NCBI GenBank assembly: GCA_013365365.1
Contig: JABVXU010000078.1
Span: forward strand, 62,001 to 126,000
Direction: 5' to 3'
From: Cruorifilaria tuberocauda
Lineage: Eukaryota; Nematoda; Chromadorea; Rhabditida; Onchocercidae
DNA length: 64,000 nucleotides
The notes beneath the pieces are model-generated. The model did not search any database. It had not been told where the DNA came from and saw only the letters and a list, made by a program, of their open reading frames with translations. The position numbers were made by a program, and so were the translations under genes. Positions 25,260 through 37,600 of this stretch are shown piece by piece. How positions within the stretch are numbered: position 1 is the stretch's first letter; each line of letters starts with the position of its first letter.

Positions 25260-28200
25260 ATGCTCCTGAGGTACAGCTTCTCCAACCTTTTATGTTCATT
25301 GTGGTTCATCTTACGCAAATTATCAGAAGTAAGTCATCCGCTTCTATTAATGACTTTATTAAAATTCATTTTATCTTCGTCAGTACAAATATAAAACACT
25401 AAATTTGATTGACCTACCTACACACTTGATGGTAGAAATAAAGTACTGAGAGTAATAGAATATGGAGAAGAAATTTCTGCTTGAAGCAAATATAATTATT
25501 GAATTGAAATATAAAAACAAACATAATTGAAGCAAATATAATATAATTATTCATTACTGCGAAGAACTTGTTTTTGAGAAAGCAAAGATCGATGATAGCT
25601 GAAATAATAAATCAATAAAATTTGAAATCTTTCTGCCTCAGGGATAATTAAAGGAACGGTATGGACTAGAAACTCTTTAATTGGTTTCACTCATTTGATC
25701 ATGAAAAATAATGACGAATTGCTAAATAGCTGAAAAGATATAAATTTGTAGGTTGCTCGGAACAATTATTTCTTCCATTTTAAATCTGTTGATTACTAAG
25801 ATTGTGCTTTCGAAAATCTAACTAGTCAGGTAATTTTGAATTTATTGCAGGCGGGTTTAACGGCAGAAATAGATAATGAATTGATTGGATCCCCAGAAAT
25901 TAAATGCAATCCGGATACAATTGAACTGGCATTCAAGACCAGGCGAGAATTTCGAGGTGAAATTCATATTACACATCTTAGTAATTTCTTCTCTTATTCA
26001 CTGTTATTTTACTATTCTGATCACTTTATCATTTACTTTTTATCTTTTTATTTATTTATAGATCTGTTTCTTCCTTATCATTTCTAATCAAATTTTTACC
26101 TCAAGTAAGTATTAAAAAACAGAGTGAATTTTTATTTTATTATTTTGACAATGATTCAATCGTCAGATTTATTGATTTCAATTCATTAGTATCAGAATTT
26201 TTTTCTAAACATTAATTCAGCCAAAAGTAACAAAATTTTCAAATTGATATTTAGGTAAAGTATTTGTAAAAGGTCACTACAGCAATCCAAATTGTCGAGT
26301 CGATTATGCCAAAGCGGTTTTAGAAAACAGAAATCCAGTAGGTGGCATTACATTAAGTCATGGACAGTGCGATATGAATCGACAACGAATGGTATGCATA
26401 AACTTAGTATAAATTTCCATTCTCATCTTTTCTATAAGAATGATTAGATTAACTTTTGATTAAATTTAGATGTTATACTTCTTTTATTTCAATTGCAGAT
26501 CCAACCGGAGGGCATGCAATTTTCTACAATCCTAGTTATCAGTTTTCATCCGGTGAGTTTATAATTTTTAATCGAATGTGTACTTCAATTTTATTTATAA
26601 ATAGTTCCTAGCATTTGCTCGAATTAAAATTTTCAGCACTGGGATTTGGTACTTCGTACATTTATTTGTAACCTGAGATTTAAGGAACAACACTGAAAGC
26701 AACAATAAAAGAAAGGAAAAGAAAAGTAAGGTAAAAGGAGCAGGAAAAAGAATAGAAGATAAAATTAAAAGAAATAATAAATATTGTTTTAAATATTGGA
26801 TATTCAGCTCTTAAATCCTAAGCCTTTTAGAGCTGATAAATATACTTATCTCTCTCTATTTCGAAATTTATTTAGCCATATATGCGCAATCTTGCAAATT
26901 TCAGTTATTTATAACGAAACTTGACCGAGCATTCCACGTCAGATGTATGTACCGAGAGATCGTACGGGCAGTTTCGTCTGGAATCGAAGTGAGGTTAGTT
27001 TTCGTGATTTAGCGCGAGATTGTCTACTTTAGCTCAATTGTACAAGTTCTGGATATCATCGAACTTTCAGTTGAGAGATTGCAGAGTTAGATGGAGAACT
27101 GAGATTGCAGTAAAGTAGAAAATGCAAGAAAATATTATGGAAATATCAAATTTTATTTCTGCAAAATTTTGAATTAAAAAAATTGAAATTCTCACCATGA
27201 AATTGACTCAAATTTCATAATCCTTTTCTATACAGTTCGATAGGAACTCAAGCAGTGGAATATGAATATCCGTTTCCAAATTGTATCTATACGATTCGAA
27301 GAGATGAAATCGATGGACCAATATTAAAGTATGCAAGAGTTGGTGAACAAATTGTTCATCGTTGGGAATGTCTGTCTGGTGGGAATTTTTTTTTTACTCA
27401 GGTATGAAAAACAAAAGAATTTTAATTTTTCCAAATTTTATGTTTTAGATGTTTATGGTTTGTTGGTGCATAATTGTTATGTGGAAGATGGACAAGGAGA
27501 AAAGCAAATTATCTTGGATGAAAATGGGTACAACATATTGTGATATTATTGATCAAGTTTGATTCATGAAATTAGTATGCTCCAGTGTTTTCTTGCTATT
27601 GAAATTTTAATTTTTAAATGAACTGAACCCGAAATCTTGTAGTATTTCAGGTGTCATACAGACAGAACAGTTTTGGGTGATCCGACGTATGTCGAGTCTC
27701 TCAATATGGCATATCGTGAATCATTAGTATTCAAATTTGCTGATCGGGTAATCGTTCGATTCCAGTGCCAAATTCGATTATGTATTAAAGATGCTGGCGG
27801 TTGTATCGGTATTACTGTAAGTTACTTGTTTGTTTATTATTACCTGAGGTTATTGTTACTTACGTGTCGGACATATTAGCTCAAAATCTAAAAAAACAGG
27901 TTTTTCCAACTTTTTTAATCATTAAAACAACTGTATGCTTATATCTTTATTTCAAGTTTTATTCAATAGAAGGTCATTTCACGAGTGGCGTCATATTAGG
28001 TGATATTTGCGTCATCGCTGTTTCTAAATTTTTCTCTAAAAAATCAAAATTACAGCCACCAATGTGTTTCGATGAGAAAGAGCAAACGGATGAATTATTT
28101 ATAACAACGGATGAATCGATAGTTCATCGCGCCATAAAACTGAGCAATATCAGTGATGAGGTGAGTTGACAGGCTTTGCTTATTAATTATCCACCTGCAT

Positions 28201-29327
28201 TTCTTCGTCTTATAATAAAAATTTTCAAATAATATTGTATAAATAAATAATAGGTAGTTCATAGTTGAAATTTTCTCCCGTACTTGTGTTCTAAATCTTT
28301 CTGAAATTCCCATGGTTCCATAAGTTTAAAATGTCATTGAAGAAAATTGAGGAATGAAAAAAAATGGAATTAGAGCGGAACTAAGTGTTCAAGTTCAACG
28401 ATATTGAAGAATATTTTTATCCAATTTTTTAATACTCTACTTGAAATATTACTACAGATGCCAAGGTTACAAGTTCAATCAAAAAAACGTCGGTTAATGC
28501 GATCGCCAATATCTGAGAGATCAAAGCTCATGGTTGATGCTGATTTAATATCACAGCCTGTTTATGTGTTAGATGCTGATGATGGAGATGAAAGTAATGA
28601 GCTTTTAATTTCCGCGAAAATTAGTCTTTTCAAGTTGATCTTCCAAGAGTAAATACCGTAAAAATATTAGATATAATTTTTCATGAAAAAATAGGTGAGA
28701 TTTTGCGAGAATCAATACATTCGTATTTCAGATCATTGCCATTACCATTGTCTTATATATTCATAATAATTCTTCATTATCCTAATCATTCCATTAAAAT
28801 TTAAATTAATTATTAAAACTAAAAAATTTCAGATGAAAACAGCAATCGATTAAGGAAAGGTACGCCAGAAATATGCGTAAGTAACACATCATTCGCAATA
28901 CTCATATGTATTATGGCCATTGCGCTTTTGGCTTTAACGTCAAGTGCCATGTGGCTTATGCACAGGTGGCTCAGGTGAATTTTTAAAATCAATATTTAGC
29001 TGGACTCAGTTTATATCGAAGCATTTTTATGAGGGACTTTTAAAACTAAACAAATGTTTTAAGAAGTAATCCCATGGTATAAATTAGGAATCAAAATCAG
29101 ATAATCAGAAAGGAATAAGTTTCAATCAAGTAGAACCTAAACAGGTAATACATGGTAATAGACGTGATCTGCAAAAGTTCAAAAATAATTTTATCCTCGT
29201 AACCAAGAAGATTATCGTATTTTCTAAATCATCTCTCATTTACTGTAATTTTAGGTCATCCGGAAATACTGTAAATGAATATTACAAGAGAGAATATATT
29301 AGCCAAATATGCGCATTAAAGTTTTAA
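25260..29327 (+). CDS. Cuticlin-like ZP-domain transmembrane protein (12 exons, 432 aa)
   Basis: Nematode cuticlins are ZP proteins that polymerise in the cuticle after proteolytic release from the epidermal membrane. Exons: 25260-25328, 25851-25956, 26255-26391, 26499-26552, 26905-26993, 27236-27378, 27449-27527, 27651-27816, 28056-28160, 28458-28593, 28833-28974, 29255-29327. Residues 1-23 form the signal peptide. The ZP domain spans about 40-310, with family marks GHYSNPNCR, HGQCDMNRQRM, VGEQIVHRWECLSDVYGLLV, NCYVEDG and FQCQIRLC, and paired cysteines. KKRR at 325-328 is a plausible furin-type cleavage site. Residues about 381-403 form a transmembrane helix (SFAILICIMAIALLAL), followed by a short tail. 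The donor at 28593 was chosen for phase. If the intron at 28975 is retained, the protein ends at TGA 28978, about 23 residues earlier. The exact cuticlin subfamily was not identified. Confidence 0.9.
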
Positions 29328-31458
29328 TTTCTTATCTATTCATACAATTAAAAGAGAGTTGGAAATAACAAAGTAAAGCAGTTCATCTACTATGATTCTA
29401 TCCTACATTATATGTAAATTTCATGCTTTTTTTTAGAATCCCCTGCAAATTTGTAATTCCGAAATTAGATCTATTCGTTTTTCTTCAAGTACTTGATGAT
29501 TACCTGTTCATTGATTCTTCTGAAATTTCTCCCTTAAATGTGTTGGGAGATTTATTGCGACTTGTAATTTTGTTTTCTTAACTTTTGATGATTTCTTAAA
29601 TAACGTTAGAGCTTCAATGGATGGAATAGGCCGTGTCAAGGCTATACGATGTTATGAATGGATTTTCATCTTTTTTGTTCAGCAAAATGATGATGAAATT
29701 TTTGTCGTCAAAGTTCATGACCTTAAAATACATTTCATTTGTTGGTGATTATTATCGAATTCGGAAAAGTTGAAGAGAAAGAAAAACGGAACTAATGAAT
29801 TATGTCAATTAATATTGAATTGTTTTATTGGGTATTAAAGATTCATTTAATATAAGCAAAAATTAAAATGAAAACATTTTCACGAATCATTTCGGTCTAT
29901 TTCGTTTCTCAGCTATCGCACTGTTACAGATATTTTGTATTTCAATTCAGTTCTCTCACTGGGGAGATTGAATAGCTTCATGATAATGCACTCGCAACTT
30001 TCTAAAAAAACCGGAAATTTAAAAGTAGTTTCATAGGAAATCAAATAAGTCTTTACTTCATAAACCTAATTTAATAAAAGAATAATGATTATCTTAACGA
30101 AATCGGAATGATTTTATTTGCAAAATAAATTAAAATTATGCATCATTCACTTTATTTTGATAACTGCGATTTTGTCAATAATACTCGTTTCTGAATTGAA
30201 ATTTCTATTCATCGCTAATTTAAATCGATGAATTTTTTTTAATAAAACTGAAATAAATCACTTTACTTCGAATCATTTTTCGATGATTTTCATTTTTGCT
30301 GTAAAGTTGTTATTCACGAATTAAGATTTTAATTGTAATTCAATCATCAATATTTAAATTAATTGAGTGGAAGACGACGGATATATATGCTGAAAATAGG
30401 TTTTACCTTTCAATGTGAGTGATATGATTTATTTGAATTAAGTAGTGTGTGATGATTTGAGATATGATGTTTGATAATTCTTTATGTTCATTTTTACTAC
30501 AGTTTTCTGCTACGCGGTATTTCTAGTGTTTTTGAATATATGCAGTTTTTTTTCATTTTGATTTTCCTCTTTATGTAATTTTTGAAGAATCTCATCTTCA
30601 AAAGACCATGAAACCAATTAATTAGTCAATGCTAGTCTTTTAATCTTTACTTGCAATCTTCAAATAGTAGTGAAAACTATTAGAAGGATAACTTTAATTA
30701 CTTGTTTTTTCTCATTGTAATACCAGTGAAATGAAATTACTTTACCAAAGATATGATCCAAAATTTATTCAAAAAGCGGGAAATATCAATTGAAAAGATT
30801 AAGGATTTAAATGAAGGAAGAAGAAAGAAGGAGAAATAGGAAGTCAAACTTTATTGAATCATTTTAGGCCATCTTTAATTTTAAAAGAAAAATATTTAAT
30901 TTTACAACGTGAATGTTGTTTTTAAATTTATTAAGCTTTATTCGTCCGCTTTCACTTGCTTTTTTATTGATTGCATTATTGTTTACTTATGATGTTTGAG
31001 TGTAATTGAAGTAATAATAATAATTCGATAATAAGTGCCGATGGTATGCATATACGCGTTTTCCATTAACTAATTAGAATTGGGAAAAATTAGTTTTTTT
31101 GTTCAAAGAACTTTATAGCGCTGTAGAGAAACTGATTTATTTAAAATGCAGTATAATTGATATAATGACGGTAAAATTAGAACGGACTGTTCCTTATAAA
31201 ATGTATTAATTCTTCGATAGTTGATTCCGGATTCAATATCTGAATATTACTGGAATTCTGAAATGATTAGCGAAATTGATTACCTTCATTATGATAATCA
31301 AGATTGACCTGAATATTACGACTGCATACAGCTATAATAATTAAATCTTTTTTGAAAGCTAAAAAATGACCGAAACTAACAAGGATTCTTAAAATTAATA
31401 ATATCAATTTATATTTGCGTTACATAATTGAATTAACCTTGTGAAAGTGATCATTTAT
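29328..31458. other. Convergent intergenic region
   Basis: Spacer between the 3' ends of the cuticlin-like and globin genes. It is AT-rich with only chance open frames. It should hold the two 3' UTRs. Nothing else was recognised. Confidence 0.55.
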
Positions 31459-34400
31459 CTAACTCATCAAAAAATACAAAGATGATACCTCGTGAGCGGA
31501 TGATAAATTCCGCGATGAATAACTATTCGTATATTTTTGGCCTTTGGAGTGTTTCAGCCATGCCACGAAACGTGCTGAATTTATTCGTCCACTTCGAACT
31601 GCTGAGCTATTAAGTTTTGCCACAGGTACAGATATGGGATAATTTCGTCTTTCACACCTTTGCGACATATTTGAATCAAAAGTTAGGCTTGCACTTCCTC
31701 TCGATGCTACCGTTGAAATGTATTCTGATGGAATCGGTTGACTGATACAGCACTGAAATACGATGATGAATTTTGCAAGAAGCATATTTTGATGTCAGGT
31801 TCAAGTTAAGTAGTGATCGCTAAAATTCAGAAGATAATAACGGACGGTATTGAAAAATAATTCAAGTAAACTGGAACTCTTTTCAATATACCTCAAAATA
31901 TATTTCATCCGCAGTTTTCTATAAAATTTAATTTTTGTGCTTGCAAAGATTTTATTTTTCCTCTTTTCAGTATTTATTCAGATATTCAAATCAAATAACG
32001 TGATTCGCTGATGAGTAACAAGCTGTATCAGTGGATGGAAATGATTGGTGATAATTGACCGCATTGTCTGAATTAGCAATATCACAAATAAACTTCTGAG
32101 GGAACATTGCAGTTGTTGATATTAAGCCGCTCTTGCTATCATCAAATCCTGCTCTTAGCTGTAGGAGTAAAAAAAGTTCATATTATATTTATTATATTAA
32201 GATAAGTATTTTTACTTTAAAACTGATACATCATTTTTTGTTTACATGCACTTTTAAATTTCAATTAATTAACTTTTTTTTCTAATATTTTTTAATTTGT
32301 TGAAAATAAAGTTGCGTAATGCATGTATCAATTTAAGAAGTAGATTTGTGAATTTTTCTATTAAATTATTGGTAATAAAATAATTTGGTTAAGCTGCTTA
32401 AGCAACGTCCAATTTCATCTAGCTATGGTAAGGATTATTCACTTATTGAAATGTCCTACCGGAAGTTATTTTAATTTGTTATAGCGATCCTCGACCTTAA
32501 AACATCTTGAACTATTAAGAAAATTTTTCTGTGATTTCCATGATAACATCCACATACATACCTGGTCAACAAGACACGCAATGAATATAACCCACGCTTG
32601 ACCAGCACCGGGTAAATCCCTAACAGCTTCCTGTACCAGCACTACATCGACAATGATCTCGCCAAGTTTCTCCCAGTAATTCGCGGTGAAACCATATGGT
32701 CGAAGTCTACCATGCGCTTTGCCTGCAAAGATAAATATTGTCAAGTAATTAATCAAATATATTGGAAATCATTTTTCCAAATATTTATAAATTAATTTTA
32801 AGTATTATATTTAACTCTCATTCAACATTTGTCATTCCAATAACAACTAAGATCATAATAGATTAGCAAAATAATCTTTCCTTACTTTAGGTTTCATTTG
32901 CACAGCTTTAATTCTATTCAATAATATTCAACAAAAATTTCATAAACCTTCTTATCCAATTTAAAACAATAATTACTGAAATACAAAATTACGAATTTGA
33001 AATCAAAAAATCAGTTACCGATTAAGAAAGGATCGTAATCGCTTCCTGTGTCATTCCTTTTTTTATCACTTACTTCCAAATTCTTAATCGCATAAGCAAT
33101 CAATTTCACTGTTTCCTAAAATTTTTAATACAATGTCTTGTGCAACAGGTAATTTTAATTTCACTGCAATGTTAATCAGAAAAAATAAATTTAATTTTGC
33201 ATTATTTCATTAAAATTGAAAGATACTTTCGCATGATCTCTTGGTGTGGCAGTTTCGCTTCTCGACATTGCAGATAAAAAGGTTCGTGTTGTGAACATTT
33301 CCCAAATCCCAGGTAACTGCTTTAGAAGACGCTCATACACCTAAACACTTCAATTTGATTGAGATTTAGGATTAAATTTTTTAAGAAGAGAAAAACGAAT
33401 AAGCATCTGAATAAATGATGGGATCGATAGAAATTTTCTATTTTAAATATTTCACTAGAAATCTTATTTTATTTGAAAATGATAAAATTATGATACCAAA
33501 TGTTAAAGCTTTGCAATCAACATGAAAGAATAGGATGATTTGTGAATGGAATGCATGCATAATATGATAAACGATAGGTATGAAATTGCAAAATGTTATA
33601 AGCGATAAATACGAAATCATTTTCCACTGATTTCGTGCCAATCGCTTATTACATTTTTCTAACCTATAACTTGGCCAAGTTTATTTAATCAATATATTCA
33701 GTCAGTCGAATCATTAAAAGATTGAATTAAAATGATTAACAAGTATAGATGATAAAGATAAAATTACCTCCTCGAAAACATTTGCGACGCGTTTTCCACC
33801 ATTCCTAGTTTGTAAACGGTGCCAAGTAAAACGAAGGAATCGTTTTTGTAGTCGATTCAATTTTGAGTTATAATCATAATGTTTTATAACTGGTCCTTTA
33901 AAATAAGATAACTACCGTAGAATGAAACAAATAAAAACACCAATAAATAAAATTTGAAACGAGGAAATCAGCTTGTTTTTGAAAGCTATTTAAAATAGCA
34001 ACTTACTGATGATAGGATCGGATACACTTGGCATGCTTGATGATCGACGTACATGAAAAGGCGCTGCAAGATCATTCAAGTCGATATCTAAATTCGCTTC
34101 GACATCATCCGGTAAAGAGGAATCTCTCTTCTGCTTGATAGCTTTTCTGTAAATGCAGAAGCGCAATAATTTCAACGGATGACTATGTACTTTTTTCCGA
34201 CTAATCTGTTGGCGCTAAATTCTGAATAGTTCAGTAACGGATTTCTTTAAATACAAAATATATATGCAATCCTCAATTCAATAAGCTTTGTCCTGTTCTA
34301 TTGCCCATAGTTAGAAACGTAATTGTGCGAGCAGAATCTGCATACTAAAATTTAATCTTGAAAATAATATTAAATCTAGTTGCCGATACGGGCTGTGCTT

Positions 34401-36493
34401 ATAGGCTTCATGCAAATAATGATTCTCTTTTACACTTTTAACAGAAACATTTATCATAAAAGTATAAGAAACAATGTCAGATCGACTGGAGAAGAATTTC
34501 GTATGTATAATTCTGAGATAAATAGATGTGAACAGAACTACATGTCGCTTTTATTTCGAGCATTTTCCTATGTGCCTTATCAATTTCATTAATACTGACG
34601 AAAATTCTAGACTGACTGATAATGACGTTATCTGTCGAAAACAAAATCCATTACTTTATGTGCGCTTGGTGAATTACGCAGCAATTTGAAATGATAATAA
34701 AGAAATTGATTTAAATAATTTCTGTTATGTTGGCAACGTCAAAAATGCATTTTTAACAATACCTATAAAATCTGTTTGCTTTTAAAACATTTTATTTCCA
34801 TTTCTCCGACTCGAATCTTTTGAGCATCTTAAAAACTGTTTTAGTACGAAACTTTTTTTAAATGTGACTTCCATTCAGAAGATTATATTTTCACTTATAA
34901 GCCAAGAAAACAACTTCCCTTGTTGACTTCGACTTCAATGCAATCAATTCATAATTAATTTCTAAAGTTGCACAAAAATAAACTGCATCTAGTGCAAAAA
35001 TATCTTATTATTTTAATGCTCCAAATATTTTATTAATATCGTTAATAACTTTCTGGTACATAGTAATTGGAAAATAGTTCTGTAAACGATGTCAACCATA
35101 AACTTACAATTTGCATTTAGAGAAATTGCAAAGTGTATTATAGCGAATAGCATAAATAATAAATTTTTGAGAAGAATATTTATATTTAGTTTATTTCTAA
35201 AAATTTGAGGTTATTTATTGATTTTCCTGAAATTTCGCTAACTGTACTTATTTTATTAGGAAAATGAATTGAATTTCACTTAAAATTTGATGGAATGCGA
35301 TAATTGCTTCTCTCTAAATGATTTTGTTCGATACTTTCAAAAAATCAAAAAACACTAGCAAAAAATTTTGTCCAAAGGGAAAATATAGAAAAATAGTTAT
35401 TTGCAGAAACTTACTACTGCTATTTGCTGTAATATAATTTCTTTCAAAACTGATACCATAGGTATTTTCATACCAAAAATAATCATCATATTAGTTTATT
35501 ACCGTTTGAACAATCGGCAACCAAATATTTCAATAGATGCGTTAGTATCCATCAAATATTATTCAAGTTTTGAAATCAAAATTAATGGACAACGAATTGA
35601 ATTTTTTTGAGTTTAAATAAAAATGATATGAGGGAAAAGTGACCACTCGGCTATTCCTAAAATGTTTGCATTTGTATAAAACTAAACCAATGTGTTTCGG
35701 AATAAAACCAATTTCGACAACAATATTGTAGGACTGTGGGAGAAGTCAGAAAATATTGCGTTCCGATAAAACTTCGATTACCGAGGAGCATTCCAATTCG
35801 CCTCAGATATGTATATTTTAATCCTATTTTACTGTCTAAAAATTTTGCTATGATATAGTAATATGCTTTTGAATTAAAATATCTTTTCAACTTTGTCAAG
35901 CAGTTAATCAGGTTAATTTATTCTCTCGATATTCTTATACTGCTTTTAAAGCCGACGCCTTTATTTGAAAAGATTAGCGATAACCTTACGTGTTATGAAT
36001 ATAAGTAATGCTACTTTAAGTATTCATTGATTGGTTCAGGTACCACAGGTTGATTGCTTCTTATCTTAAGAGATCAACAAGTAAAGATTGAAATGCAAAG
36101 TATGAAAACGGGACCTGCGAGACGAAGTTGCATGGGCTATATTTGCATTAGACGGGCCTGCTCCAGACTGAAAATTGATCTTATTTGAAGCTGATTTTAT
36201 CCGTATTTCAAATAATTGATTAGCAAAGAAATACACTTATTTTCGTCTTTTTTGAGTTTTTTGTCTAATTTTCGAATATAGTGGCAATTAATTTTGCATT
36301 TAATAAGAATTCAGAAATGATTTCAAACCTGTGACATTTCACCCATAAATTTTTCCGGCCGAGCTGCTTGTGCATTTTGCCGAACAGTTATGGGTTCTGT
36401 TACAGCCACTTCCTGTGACTGTTTTTTTTCAGTTTCAGCTTCAAGTTCATGTAGCAATCGCCTACCACGTACTATTTTTGATATTAAAAACAT
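31459..36493 (-). CDS. Nematode globin with long N- and C-terminal extensions (9 exons, 436 aa)
   Basis: Haem-binding globin, probably a neuronal or sensory type rather than an oxygen store; that role is inferred. Exons: 36493-36329, 36167-36115, 34146-34007, 33895-33768, 33340-33227, 33115-33019, 32722-32562, 32158-32000, 31752-31459. Residues 1-130 are a polar, charged extension (RRLLHELEAE, RRSSSMPSVSDP). The globin fold runs about 131-295: helix A tryptophan in RFLRFTWHRLQ, Pro172 (C2) and Phe178 (CD1) in LPGIWEMF, distal His198 (E7) in RDHAKETV, proximal His236 (F8) in IGKAHGRLRPYGF, then YWEKLGEIIVDV. A loop between E7 and F8 is longer than in myoglobin. The C-terminal 100 or so residues are serine-rich and unlike globin. 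If the intron after 32000 is not removed, the protein ends at TGA 31991 with 341 residues. The start follows an orphan acceptor. Confidence 0.85.
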
Positions 36494-36495
36494 AT

Positions 36496-36497
36496 CT
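36496..36497 (-). other. Candidate spliced-leader acceptor of the globin gene
   Basis: ATTATTTTAG lies two bases before the ATG at 36493. The frame stays open upstream but offers no ATG, so this start is the natural one. A trans-splice site is the simplest reading. Confidence 0.4.
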
Positions 36498-37445
36498 AAA
36501 ATAATAATTGCAACATAACAACGTAATTTCGGGAACTGAGCAATATCACTATTAAACGGCACGAAAAGTTAGTTTCGCGCACAATTAAAACAAAAAAATT
36601 AATCAGTTGGGTCATATAATAAAATTGTTAAACTAATAAGAAAGAATTATGGTGCGAAATTCCTATATGTATACAAATTAAGGCTACGTTGAACATTGAA
36701 ATAAGAAGTAGGATATTAGTGTCTCGGGTAATTTCTGCTTTCAGTTGTCTGAATGTGGCCAAGAATGCTGATTGTCTTCTTCTTATCCGAATACTGTATC
36801 CTTTGCAAAAATTTCAAGTCTGCCTTTCCTTTGTTTTAATTTTCAGAAATTTACCTTATTTTCAAAAAAGGATCTTATGATTTTGGACACTAACATGTAA
36901 ATTTTAATAATTAAATAATAGATTTTAAATTAAAACACATTTAAAATAATGAAATAAGGCATTATAATGCTTATCGTCGAGTGAACTAACGTAGTAAAAG
37001 TCGCAAGTTTTCTGCATAATAACTGTTCTCTCGAATATTAACTTCCAAGCATCATGGAATCACGTGAGTTACACCATCTTTGATTTTTGTTTATAACACT
37101 TTTGACTATTAAGCAAGTTAATTATTTAAGGTTCAACTGGAAGCCAACTTAATTAAAATGTTAAATTTTAAAATTTTTTAAATAGGTAACATTAGTGTTA
37201 AATAACTATGGTTTTAAAGGAACGATATTGTTTGATGTTTTTATAGACCACTAAATACACCTTATAAAGTTCAGCGATGGGACCAAAACAAATTTATTAA
37301 TAATTTTTCCCCGGACAAAATGTACAGCTTATTTGACATTCGATGATATTTTTAATTAAATTCTGAATTAGAAAAATTGCTATACGAAGAAGAATATTCT
37401 TTAATAAAAAATTAAAATGATTGGTCCTGTTCGATTTCAGTTATA

Positions 37446-37600
37446 AAATAGAAAAATGCATCTATTGGAAGGATGTTAAACATTTCAGAAAGGAATAAGG
37501 CAAAATAGAAAAAGCACCTGCTGAATTGTATTGAGTATCCTACTGCAAAATAGCACCTAAATAGAAAAAGGACATCTGTTGATTAGTGATGAATACCCTG
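37446..37600. repeat. Degenerate tandem repeat, three units of about 57 bases
   Basis: Units begin at 37446, 37503 and 37559 with AAATAGAAAAA followed by GCA/GGACATCTGTTG-like and GGATGTT/GTATCCT/ATACCCT-like segments. The spacings of 57 and 56 bases argue for a diverged minisatellite. Confidence 0.45.

Noticed and set aside
25482..25552. Short direct repeat TGAAGCAAATATAAT in cuticlin intron 1
   Set aside because: Only two 15-base copies of low complexity; not distinguishable from chance.
34147..36114. 2 kb globin intron considered as containing a nested gene
   Set aside because: The open frames inside are short and AT-biased, with no linked exons or motifs.
36494..36562. Upstream extension of the globin start with a hydrophobic segment
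   Set aside because: The frame is open but has no ATG (a GTG at 36562 only), and an acceptor lies directly before the ATG at 36493.
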